From Halobacteriales archaeon (GTDB taxonomy: Archaea > Halobacteriota > Halobacteria > Halobacteriales > Hikarchaeaceae), in NCBI GenBank assembly GCA_029941175.1, contig JAPYRM010000015.1, positions 1 to 12,670 on the forward strand: a DNA stretch of 12,670 bases, written 5' to 3'. Of the stretch, positions 1-5,233 are shown piece after piece (the first letter of the stretch is position 1; every line of letters starts with the position of its first letter). Position numbers and translations under genes: made by a program. The notes beneath the pieces were generated by a model, which searched no databases, was not told the DNA's origin, and worked only from the letters and a program-made list of their open reading frames with translations.

Positions 1-118
1 CTGTTATGTTTTCAAAAACATCTGGGTTTTCTGTTATAAGAGAATGTGGGACTCCATCGATTCCAATAAATGCTACCCTTGGGCCATCTTCCTTGCGCAA
101 ACGATCAAATAATCCCAT
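1..118 (-). CDS. Alkaline phosphatase/phosphodiesterase superfamily protein (5' part only)
   Basis: Only the first 39 codons lie in the window; the gene runs off the left edge. The ATG at 118 opens a frame beginning MGLFDRLRKEDGPRVAFIGI and continuing DGVPHSLITENPDVFENIT. The core of a beta strand followed by GIDGVP (Asp21) is the first metal-binding motif of type I phosphodiesterase/nucleotide pyrophosphatase and alkaline-phosphatase superfamily enzymes. The MGLFDRLR opening matches my memory of the haloarchaeal members. These enzymes hydrolyse phosphate esters or diesters with two metal ions; the substrate cannot be told from this fragment. The gene lies downstream of the pyrophosphatase gene on the same strand, 57 nt after its stop, with its own TATA-like element and a hairpin in between. 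It is therefore probably transcribed separately. Confidence 0.72.
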   Translation of the reverse strand, partial: MGLFDRLRKEDGPRVAFIGIDGVPHSLITENPDVFENIT

Positions 119-143
119 AAATCTGATATTCTCGTCTATCCAC

Positions 144-150
144 GTATATC
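144..150 (-). promoter_or_regulatory. TATA-like element of the phosphodiesterase gene
   Basis: The minus strand reads GATATAC, centred 29 nt before the ATG at 118. This is the usual TATA-to-start distance for a leaderless archaeal transcript. Confidence 0.45.
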
Positions 151-156
151 TCAGCT

Positions 157-179
157 TTGAAAAACCCTGCTTTTTTCAA
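157..179 (-). terminator. Hairpin with U5 run at the end of ppa
   Basis: This is a perfect 8-bp inverted repeat (TTGAAAAA at 157-164, TTTTTCAA at 172-179) with a 7-nt loop. It covers the pyrophosphatase stop codon at 176-178. Read on the minus strand, the 3' arm holds a run of five T followed by C. Archaeal termination depends mainly on the T run; whether the hairpin contributes is inference. Confidence 0.45.
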
Positions 180-709
180 CTAAACTTCTCCAAATAAAGT
201 TCCATTCCTCTATTAATGGCCCCAATAGCCGCAGATTTGCCTTCCCATCCCAATATTTGAACGGTTTTCCCCGGTTCAAGATTTTTATATGTTTTAAAGA
301 ATTCGTCTATCTCATTTTGTATCTGCTTGGGGATGTCTTCTATGTCTTTTATGTGATTAAATCGAGGATCATCCACTGGAACTGCTATCACCTTGTCATC
401 CCGCTCTCCACTATCGTCCATTCTCATCAGTCCAACCGGCCGTGCACTAATAACACATCCCGGAAATGTTGGATCTCCCACCAATACTAGTACGTCTAGT
501 GGATCTTCGTCATCATACCATGTCCTTGGAATAAACCCATAATCCCCCGGATAGTGTACATTCGAGTGCAGCACTCGATCGAGAAAAATGGCCGAAAAAT
601 CCTTTTCGTATTCATATTTATTCCGCCCACCTTTGACGCATTCTACCACTGCGTATACCTCTTCAGGTGGATTTTTTCCTGTGCCTAAGTCTTTCCATAG
701 ATTTCCCAT
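176..709 (-). CDS. ppa: Inorganic pyrophosphatase, soluble family I
   Basis: This cytoplasmic enzyme hydrolyses pyrophosphate to two phosphates and so pulls forward nucleic-acid, aminoacyl-tRNA and lipid precursor synthesis. The product has 177 residues, the usual size of the family. The signature DEDPLD (about residues 67-72), the upstream VLHSNVHYPGDYGFIP stretch with substrate-contacting Tyr and Lys/Arg residues, the DDKVIAV motif with metal-binding Asp, and a late KNLEPGK segment are all in place. I chose the ATG at 709 because family members begin M-x-NLW-x-DL; an in-frame ATG at 715 adds two residues (MIMGNLW) and fits the TATA spacing slightly better. The gene is divergent from nreA, with about 107 nt between the two starts. 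Nothing about the protein is unusual. Confidence 0.95.
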   Translation of the reverse strand: MGNLWKDLGTGKNPPEEVYAVVECVKGGRNKYEYEKDFSAIFLDRVLHSNVHYPGDYGFIPRTWYDDEDPLDVLVLVGDPTFPGCVISARPVGLMRMDDSGERDDKVIAVPVDDPRFNHIKDIEDIPKQIQNEIDEFFKTYKNLEPGKTVQILGWEGKSAAIGAINRGMELYLEKFS

Positions 710-743
710 GATCATTAGATATGTAAGCAGGCAAAAAGATGTT

Positions 744-749
744 ACTATA
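744..749 (-). promoter_or_regulatory. TATA-like element of ppa
   Basis: The minus strand reads TATAGT, flanked as TTGTATAGTAAC. It is centred about 31 nt before ATG 715 and 37 nt before ATG 709, which implies a very short leader. Confidence 0.35.
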
Positions 750-787
750 CAATTTTTCTGTTTAAATCGCCCCCTGCCACCCGAATC

Positions 788-793
788 TTAAAG
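788..793 (+). promoter_or_regulatory. TATA-like element of nreA
   Basis: CTTAAAG is centred 26-27 nt before the GTG at 817. This is the canonical distance for a leaderless transcript and supports the GTG start. Confidence 0.5.
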
Positions 794-816
794 TTATCTT
801 AATTCCTATCTCAAAC

Positions 817-2082
817 GTGTCCCTCGATAAACACCTCGGGGGTTTCGAACCCACTCTACAAGATAAACGTAAGAAACTCGCAAAAGAAAAATCCTATGCT
901 ATCTTAAATCACATAAAAGATACTCGGAAACTATTCGATTCTTTCCCAATCAAAGAGAATTTATTTGAGAGCACTGCACCCTCTGTTTTTGTAGGGCGAT
1001 CAAATTATCCCAATGTTTCGACAGGGATTCTTGCTCCGTTGGATTCTGAGTCTGATGCCTCTAATTTTGCCACTAGTAGTGATTGGTACCACAAAAATCT
1101 CCAAATTGAAGATATTCTCCAATATCGAATAGGTCTGCTTAATTCCAATCGATCAATGCCTGTAAATGTTTACGATGTGTGGGATGGGTTCGTAGGAGTT
1201 CAACGAGAGGTTGCAATCTCGGCAAAACCCGTAGATATAGAATTTTCACTAGCGAATAAACCCAAGCTAGATTTTTCACCTAATAATATAACCGCGGCAA
1301 TCGGTTTCCAAGCGGATGTGAATTCTGCACGAATCATAGATAATCCTAAAGTGCTAAAACCTGTGGAAACAACTCTATCAGACGATGATCTGGACGCTAA
1401 AGGTGCAATATCCTTTCTCTATAAAAAAGGATTAGACGTCTATGATATCCATAGAATTTTTTCTGTTGGAGCTATGGGACTGCGCGACCAACGCCGTCTA
1501 GTTCCCACAAGATGGTCCATCACCGCAGTAGATGATATGGTTGGTAAATCTTTACATAAACAAGTATGCTCTTTTTCAAGCATTGGTGGTGTTACTGTTT
1601 GGAGAAACAGTTATATCGGAAATACTTATTGGGTTTTTTTGATCCCCGGAACTTGGGAATTCGAGTTAATAGAAATCAAATCACCTGGTAGTGTCTGGAA
1701 TCCTAGTCTTTCAAACCAAATCTGGATTTCTAGCGAGCATGAGGGGTATGGTGGTAGAACTTCTTATGCAAAAGAAACCGCAGGTGCCTATTACGCCGCA
1801 CGATTAGGAGTTCTAGAACATCTCATCTCCATAAAAAAGCAATGTAAATGTCTCGTTATTCGAGAGATATCTGACGCCTATTGGGCTCCAGTTGGAGTTT
1901 GGCAAATAAGAGAGAGTGTCCGAAATGCTTTCAGAGAAGAACCTTACCATTTCGATAATTTCCATACTGCGCTAAATCAAATTTCAACCTCTCTGACACT
2001 TCCGCTAGACACTCTGAAATCCAAATCTACAATATTAGCTGGAATCCAATCAAAAATAGCTGATTTTTCTCCTCACTCTTAG
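817..2082 (+). CDS. nreA: DNA repair protein NreA (Nre family, PCNA-interacting)
   Basis: Nre proteins are archaeal DNA-damage-response factors linked to the sliding clamp PCNA; their biochemical activity is not firmly known. The 421-residue product carries the family hallmarks: FVGRSNYPNV (58-67), VWDGFVGVQREVAI (121-134), RRLVPTRWSITAVDD (226-240), then conserved WEFELIEIKSPGS and AGAYYAARLGVLEHL segments. The C-terminus carries Q411-S-K-I414-A-D-F417, a PCNA-interacting (PIP) box pattern. The N-terminal zinc-binding cysteines of some archaeal Nre proteins are absent; my memory is that haloarchaeal NreA also lacks them. The start is a GTG with a TATA-like element 26-27 nt upstream. The gene is divergent from ppa and convergent with the small gene at 2113-2418, with only 30 nt between the stops. 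Confidence 0.93.
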   Translation: MSLDKHLGGFEPTLQDKRKKLAKEKSYAILNHIKDTRKLFDSFPIKENLFESTAPSVFVGRSNYPNVSTGILAPLDSESDASNFATSSDWYHKNLQIEDILQYRIGLLNSNRSMPVNVYDVWDGFVGVQREVAISAKPVDIEFSLANKPKLDFSPNNITAAIGFQADVNSARIIDNPKVLKPVETTLSDDDLDAKGAISFLYKKGLDVYDIHRIFSVGAMGLRDQRRLVPTRWSITAVDDMVGKSLHKQVCSFSSIGGVTVWRNSYIGNTYWVFLIPGTWEFELIEIKSPGSVWNPSLSNQIWISSEHEGYGGRTSYAKETAGAYYAARLGVLEHLISIKKQCKCLVIREISDAYWAPVGVWQIRESVRNAFREEPYHFDNFHTALNQISTSLTLPLDTLKSKSTILAGIQSKIADFSPHS

Positions 2083-2112
2083 TTTTCTAATTCAAGTCAT
2101 TCGTTTTCCATC

Positions 2113-2418
2113 TCACTCTACAACCGAGACGTTCCCTTTCCCTATTCTTTTTTCAAGAACTTCTACGAACATTTGTCGCCTAGAGAAGTATGTTGTATCC
2201 ACTTCTTCTAATAACTCTTCCAATTTTTTTGCCCCATCCGGAGTTCTGATAAGTTCTTCTCCCTCTTTTCGTACAATTTCACTTTTCTCCTGTGGCCACG
2301 TCAATCTAGATGCAATTCTTTCGATGGGTGCTCCCTCTACTGTACCATCAACATCAAGCTTCATGTCCTCAGAACTAGATTTTTCTTCTTTTTCCCCTTT
2401 AGTTTTTTCCTTAGCCAT
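2113..2418 (-). CDS. Small charged conserved protein, DUF5789-like
   Basis: The product has 101 residues. The first about 25 are a lysine/glutamate/serine-rich, probably disordered tail. The conserved core begins at TVEGAPIERIASRLTWP (26-42), continues EKSEIVRKEG and RTPDG, and ends EEVDTTYFSRRQMF (71-84). I recognise this pattern from small haloarchaeal proteins that I remember as DUF5789; no function is known to me. There is no transmembrane segment, signal peptide or metal-binding cysteine cluster. It is predicted cytosolic. The ATG at 2418 has a weak TATA-like TTAAT centred 27 nt upstream. It is a single-gene unit between nreA (convergent) and a membrane-protein gene (divergent). Confidence 0.82.
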   Translation of the reverse strand: MAKEKTKGEKEEKSSSEDMKLDVDGTVEGAPIERIASRLTWPQEKSEIVRKEGEELIRTPDGAKKLEELLEEVDTTYFSRRQMFVEVLEKRIGKGNVSVVE

Positions 2419-2568
2419 ACTATCCTATTTTTTGGCAAAACCATTAACTTCTTCGAGACACATCTGAGATATTTCTTCTCACAAAAACCATCTTCAGATT
2501 TTTAATTCCTTTTCAACCTCTCATTCCTACAGTACCCTTTTGTTATCTGAAGCCGAATAAAACACATT
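2419..2568. other. 150-bp divergent intergenic region
   Basis: This is the longest gene-free stretch here. It is pyrimidine-rich on the plus strand and separates two divergent genes. It holds a weak minus-strand TATA-like TTAAT (2443-2447), a plus-strand TATA-like TGTTATC (2541-2547), and a spaced 8-bp inverted repeat, CTTCAGAT (2492-2499) and ATCTGAAG (2545-2552). I see no small ORF or RNA gene in it. Confidence 0.5.
2541..2547 (+). promoter_or_regulatory. TATA-like element of the four-helix membrane-protein gene
   Basis: TGTTATC, within TTTTGTTATC, is centred 25 nt before the ATG at 2569. The right arm of a spaced inverted repeat overlaps it. Confidence 0.35.
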
Positions 2569-3216
2569 ATGACTAGTCTGGCAAAAGTATACGATAGCAC
2601 AGGTAGAAAAAGTCGAAGAAATCTTTATACGGGGACTGCACTTTTCGCGACAGGTGGCATTCTAGTTATAGCTGGTATATTGTTTAGCACCACCAATCTC
2701 CTAGTAAACCTAGATTTCGGTTATTTTGTCATACGTAGAATCTCTGGTTTATTGGCCGGATTGGGTTTTCCTATATTCTTACTAGGAGTTTTCGCAGTCC
2801 TCCCCGCGACCGAATATCAACGCGCTTCTGCTATAGTCGGAGCTAGCATATCTGCCTTTGGAGTTTTACTTTTCTGGTACGCATATCCTTACAAATGGAT
2901 AGGCGCGACCTCAAATCACATTACCCTCTTCGTTGTTATAATCTATTTTCTGGGCTCTATCGTGATCCTCTGGTCTCTCTTCACAGCTGTGGTAAATTTC
3001 AAAACCAGAAATGATCCCGGTGGAACTGTGATTTTACAAAGAATAGTAAATGGGAAAACACAGCTCATAGAGGTCCCCAAGTCTGCTATTAAAATCTTAA
3101 AAAGCGGCACACCTGATGACAAACAAGTCGGCACTGTTGGAGTTTTTGGAAAACTGTCTCCAACAAATCTAACTCCTGATGCATCTAATGAAGACGTGGA
3201 TGTAGATCGATTGTAA
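2569..3216 (+). CDS. Four-helix membrane protein, DUF7139-like
   Basis: The product has 215 residues. Four hydrophobic segments are visible at about 20-42, 58-79, 87-106 and 118-143. They are followed by a soluble tail of about 70 residues that starts NFKTRNDPGGTVILQRIV and continues with an IEVPK segment. The short N-terminus carries several basic residues (RKSRR at 13-17) before helix 1, which favours a cytoplasmic N-terminus and hence a cytoplasmic tail. The order of helices, the WYAYPYKW motif after helix 3 and the NDPGGTV motif match haloarchaeal membrane proteins that I remember as DUF7139. No function is known to me and none can be read from the sequence. A T6 run follows the stop codon, so it probably ends its own transcript. 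Confidence 0.8.
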   Translation: MTSLAKVYDSTGRKSRRNLYTGTALFATGGILVIAGILFSTTNLLVNLDFGYFVIRRISGLLAGLGFPIFLLGVFAVLPATEYQRASAIVGASISAFGVLLFWYAYPYKWIGATSNHITLFVVIIYFLGSIVILWSLFTAVVNFKTRNDPGGTVILQRIVNGKTQLIEVPKSAIKILKSGTPDDKQVGTVGVFGKLSPTNLTPDASNEDVDVDRL

Positions 3217-3222
3217 TTTTTT
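3217..3222 (+). terminator. Oligo-T terminator after the membrane-protein gene
   Basis: Six T residues directly follow the TAA at 3214-3216, with further AT-rich sequence after them. A T run on the coding strand is the core archaeal termination signal. Confidence 0.4.
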
Positions 3223-3288
3223 CATATAATTTAATCCCCTCTCCCTTCTAAACCAAACCCATTTCATACCCAAACTCCAAGTTTGATC

Positions 3289-4167
3289 ATGGCAATTTGT
3301 CAAGTTTGTGGTCAAAATGAAGCCCTACCCTTTTCCTGCCGAAATTGCGGAGGTGTTTTCTGCAATCTTCATCGTCTTCCAGAAAATCATAATTGCGATG
3401 GTCTTAAAAATTGGAATGATCCTCAAGTCTTATTTCATAGTAATCATTCTTTCCCCTCTGATTCTCAGGGAATTTCTAAAATTTTGAATCAGGTCTCTAA
3501 CCGTTTCTTGACATTTTTTCTTCCTTTCTTTCGTGGCAATCTAACCTACTTATTCTTAGCATTGATGTGGGTCACTCTGGTATTACAATGGTTCGTCATC
3601 ATACTTTTCGGAATGGGTGTGCACAATCTTATTTTCACTGTCTCTACATATCACCCCGAATATGTTTGGACCTGGATTCTTTCTATTTTTGCCCACTCCC
3701 CTTTCTCATATGGGCACATCATCGTCAACAGCATAGCATTATATTTTTTCGGTCCTAGCGTCGAACGGTATTTAGGTACTAAGAAATTTTTCTATCTTTT
3801 CATATTTAGTGGAATACTCGCAGCACTATCTCAAATAGGGGCCAATCTTTTAACAACAACCCCTGGGTTTGTACTTGGAGCTAGCGGAGCGATAATGGCC
3901 ATCATGGGGTTCCTAACCGTACTCACTCCCAACCTTCGAGTATACCTTTATTTTTTCTTACCCCTGCCTCTTTGGATATTGACAATAGGCTTTGCAACCA
4001 TCTCTGTATTTCTTATTTCTGTCGGTGGATTTGGGGCAGGAGGAGTGGCCCAATTAGCCCATATAGTTGGGTTATTAATCGGGATAGTCTACGGTGAACG
4101 TTTCAAACGGAATAACCCTTCCAATTATGCCACCAAAACGTCATTCAAACCAAAAATTGGTTTCTAG
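3289..4167 (+). CDS. Rhomboid intramembrane serine protease with N-terminal AN1 zinc finger
   Basis: This is a two-module protein of 292 residues. Residues 4-36 form an AN1-type zinc finger with eight ligands: C4, C7, C17, C20, C25, H28, H34 and C36. A serine-rich linker leads into a polytopic rhomboid domain. Catalytic features are visible: H143/N147 in the GHIIVNSIALYFFGPSVE motif, the nucleophile Ser199 in LGASGA, and the general base His258 in QLAHIVG. The protein should cleave membrane-protein substrates within the bilayer, with the finger in the cytoplasm; substrates are unknown. I chose ATG 3289; an in-frame TTG at 3283 adds only two residues. Upstream TTTCATAC is a weak TATA candidate. 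The TAG stop overlaps the stop of the opposing zinc-finger gene. Confidence 0.92.
   Translation: MAICQVCGQNEALPFSCRNCGGVFCNLHRLPENHNCDGLKNWNDPQVLFHSNHSFPSDSQGISKILNQVSNRFLTFFLPFFRGNLTYLFLALMWVTLVLQWFVIILFGMGVHNLIFTVSTYHPEYVWTWILSIFAHSPFSYGHIIVNSIALYFFGPSVERYLGTKKFFYLFIFSGILAALSQIGANLLTTTPGFVLGASGAIMAIMGFLTVLTPNLRVYLYFFLPLPLWILTIGFATISVFLISVGGFGAGGVAQLAHIVGLLIGIVYGERFKRNNPSNYATKTSFKPKIGF
4147..4163. terminator. Hairpin at a convergent gene junction
   Basis: The inverted repeat AAACCAA (4147-4153) and TTGGTTT (4157-4163) has a 3-nt loop. It sits in the last codons of the rhomboid gene and immediately 3' of the opposing gene's stop codon. On the minus strand the loop region is a T5 run. It could end transcripts from one or both sides. 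Confidence 0.35.
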
Positions 4168-4493
4168 CCATCTTGCAAAAACTCTTCTATTTCTCCGTCT
4201 CTCTCTGACATCAATAATTCATAAGTCGTGTCTATATCTATCTCCGACTCTACTAATTTTTTCACGTATTCTCGGTAGCGAATATCACTTGAAGTCGCCC
4301 CATATGCAAGTACATATTCTCTTCTACCATGTTTGCCGATCACATGCCAAATCGCAAAAATTCCGTCTGGAATTTTTTCTCCACACACTCTGCAAGAATT
4401 ATGCGCGTGATCCTTAATTTGATGACGGAGTATTTCCTCTATCGTTTCAAAACGATTTTCACATTCTAAGATTCCACAAATCCATTCTGCCAC
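4164..4493 (-). CDS. Double C2H2 zinc-finger protein, DUF7565-like
   Basis: The product has 109 residues with two consecutive C2H2-type fingers: C6-x4-C11-x12-H24-x4-H29 and C34-x2-C37-x12-H50-x4-H55. A helical, acidic C-terminal half follows with no further motif. It resembles small haloarchaeal proteins that I remember as DUF7565; the function is unknown to me. It is the last gene of the secE-spt5 unit, starting 12 nt after the spt5 stop. The GTG start is supported by the Shine-Dalgarno-like GGTGA 6 nt upstream. Co-transcription with spt5 suggests a role near transcription or translation, but that is inference. The fingers could bind nucleic acid or protein. Confidence 0.82.
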   Translation of the reverse strand: MAEWICGILECENRFETIEEILRHQIKDHAHNSCRVCGEKIPDGIFAIWHVIGKHGRREYVLAYGATSSDIRYREYVKKLVESEIDIDTTYELLMSERDGEIEEFLQDG

Positions 4494-4499
4494 AATCTC

Positions 4500-4504
4500 T
4501 CACC
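4500..4504 (-). promoter_or_regulatory. Ribosome binding site of the double zinc-finger gene
   Basis: GGTGA, within GGGTGAG, lies 6 nt before the GTG at 4493 and matches the anti-Shine-Dalgarno end of archaeal 16S rRNA. It decides the GTG start and shows that this internal gene is not leaderless. Confidence 0.6.
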
Positions 4505-4505
4505 C

Positions 4506-5018
4506 TTAACGATCTCCAGAATCGAGAACCCTTATCTGATCTCCTCTAACTGTAATTGGAATTGGAACAGTCGCTTCATAAAGTTCTACCGTTACTTGAT
4601 CTTTAGCTTCATCTATCCTTTGCACTTGCGCCCTTTCTCCCTTGAATGGACCCGCGACCAATTCAATTATATCTCCTTCTGCAATTCCTTCTACATCTGA
4701 TTTAGGTGTAAGGAAATGTCCAATTTCTTCAATTGAACTCTTCCCTGAAATTATTGTTCTCGCATGCGGTATCTCTTCAATTATTAACCCAATCGCATCC
4801 GGTTCATCCGCCTCTACCATTACGTAACTTGTAAGTGAATCTGGGGATAGAATCGCATGTATCGCGGGATGCTCTTTCCTGGCTATCATATCTGAAACCG
4901 CTTGCTCTTGACTAGCCGTAGTTTTAATAGCATATATATTTGATAGAGTTTGTTGACTGACAGCTACGCTCTCTTCCTCCACTTGCTGTTCTACTGATTC
5001 ATTTTCATCTATAGGCAT
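4506..5018 (-). CDS. spt5: Transcription elongation factor Spt5 (archaeal NusG)
   Basis: Spt5 binds the clamp coiled coil of RNA polymerase through its NGN domain, keeps the polymerase processive, and can couple it to other machinery through its KOW domain. Residues about 27-115 form the NGN domain (IYAIKTTASQEQAV near the start, SYVMVEAD and HARTIISG later). The KOW domain follows, with EGDIIELVAGPFKGERAQV and a final VRGDQIRVLD. The product has 170 residues from ATG 5018. A GTG at 5027 would add three residues and overlap the secE stop by 4 nt (GTGA). I prefer the ATG because GTGA at 5024-5027 lies 5 nt upstream as a ribosome binding site. The first 26 residues are an acidic, Gln-rich extension not needed for the NGN fold. 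Confidence 0.95.
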   Translation of the reverse strand: MPIDENESVEQQVEEESVAVSQQTLSNIYAIKTTASQEQAVSDMIARKEHPAIHAILSPDSLTSYVMVEADEPDAIGLIIEEIPHARTIISGKSSIEEIGHFLTPKSDVEGIAEGDIIELVAGPFKGERAQVQRIDEAKDQVTVELYEATVPIPITVRGDQIRVLDSGDR

Positions 5019-5023
5019 TTTTA

Positions 5024-5027
5024 TCAC
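5024..5027 (-). promoter_or_regulatory. Ribosome binding site (or alternative GTG start) of spt5
   Basis: GTGA on the minus strand contains the secE stop codon and lies 5 nt before the spt5 ATG at 5018. It can be read either as a short Shine-Dalgarno match or as an overlapping GTG start codon. Confidence 0.4.
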
Positions 5028-5191
5028 TTCGGGATTAATTTCATTATTCCAAATATTATGAATCCTGCGCTCCCCACTACTATAATTCCTATTCCCGCAA
5101 TCTTCGAAATTTGTATAAATTCCTCTTTAGTAGGGACACTAGCTAGCTTTATTAGGCGTAAGTATGAGGCCAAATCACGTGGAACATCCAT
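5024..5191 (-). CDS. secE: Preprotein translocase subunit SecE (Sec61-gamma)
   Basis: SecE clamps SecY in the membrane protein-conducting channel. Translation of the minus strand from ATG 5191 gives 55 residues: MDVPRDLASYLRLIKLASVP, then an amphipathic TKEEFIQISK helix, then one transmembrane helix of about residues 31-52 (IAGIGIIVVG...IIFGIM), ending KLIPK. This is the exact layout and size of archaeal SecE, with the conserved P-T-x-E-E-F motif ahead of the helix. It sits between ftsZ1 (42 nt before it) and spt5 (overlapping, or 5 nt after it), a conserved archaeal order. A TATA-like AAATAAA about 23 nt upstream is weak. The GGAG at 5207-5210 is 15 nt from the ATG, too far for a good ribosome binding site. 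Confidence 0.93.
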   Translation of the reverse strand: MDVPRDLASYLRLIKLASVPTKEEFIQISKIAGIGIIVVGSAGFIIFGIMKLIPK

Positions 5192-5233
5192 AACTTAATC
5201 TATATTCTCCTTTATTTCTACCTTTCTTATTCT

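Noticed and set aside
4094..4417. Plus-strand open frame overlapping the rhomboid end and the zinc-finger gene
   Set aside because: It covers the coding part of two real genes in other frames and shows no family features.
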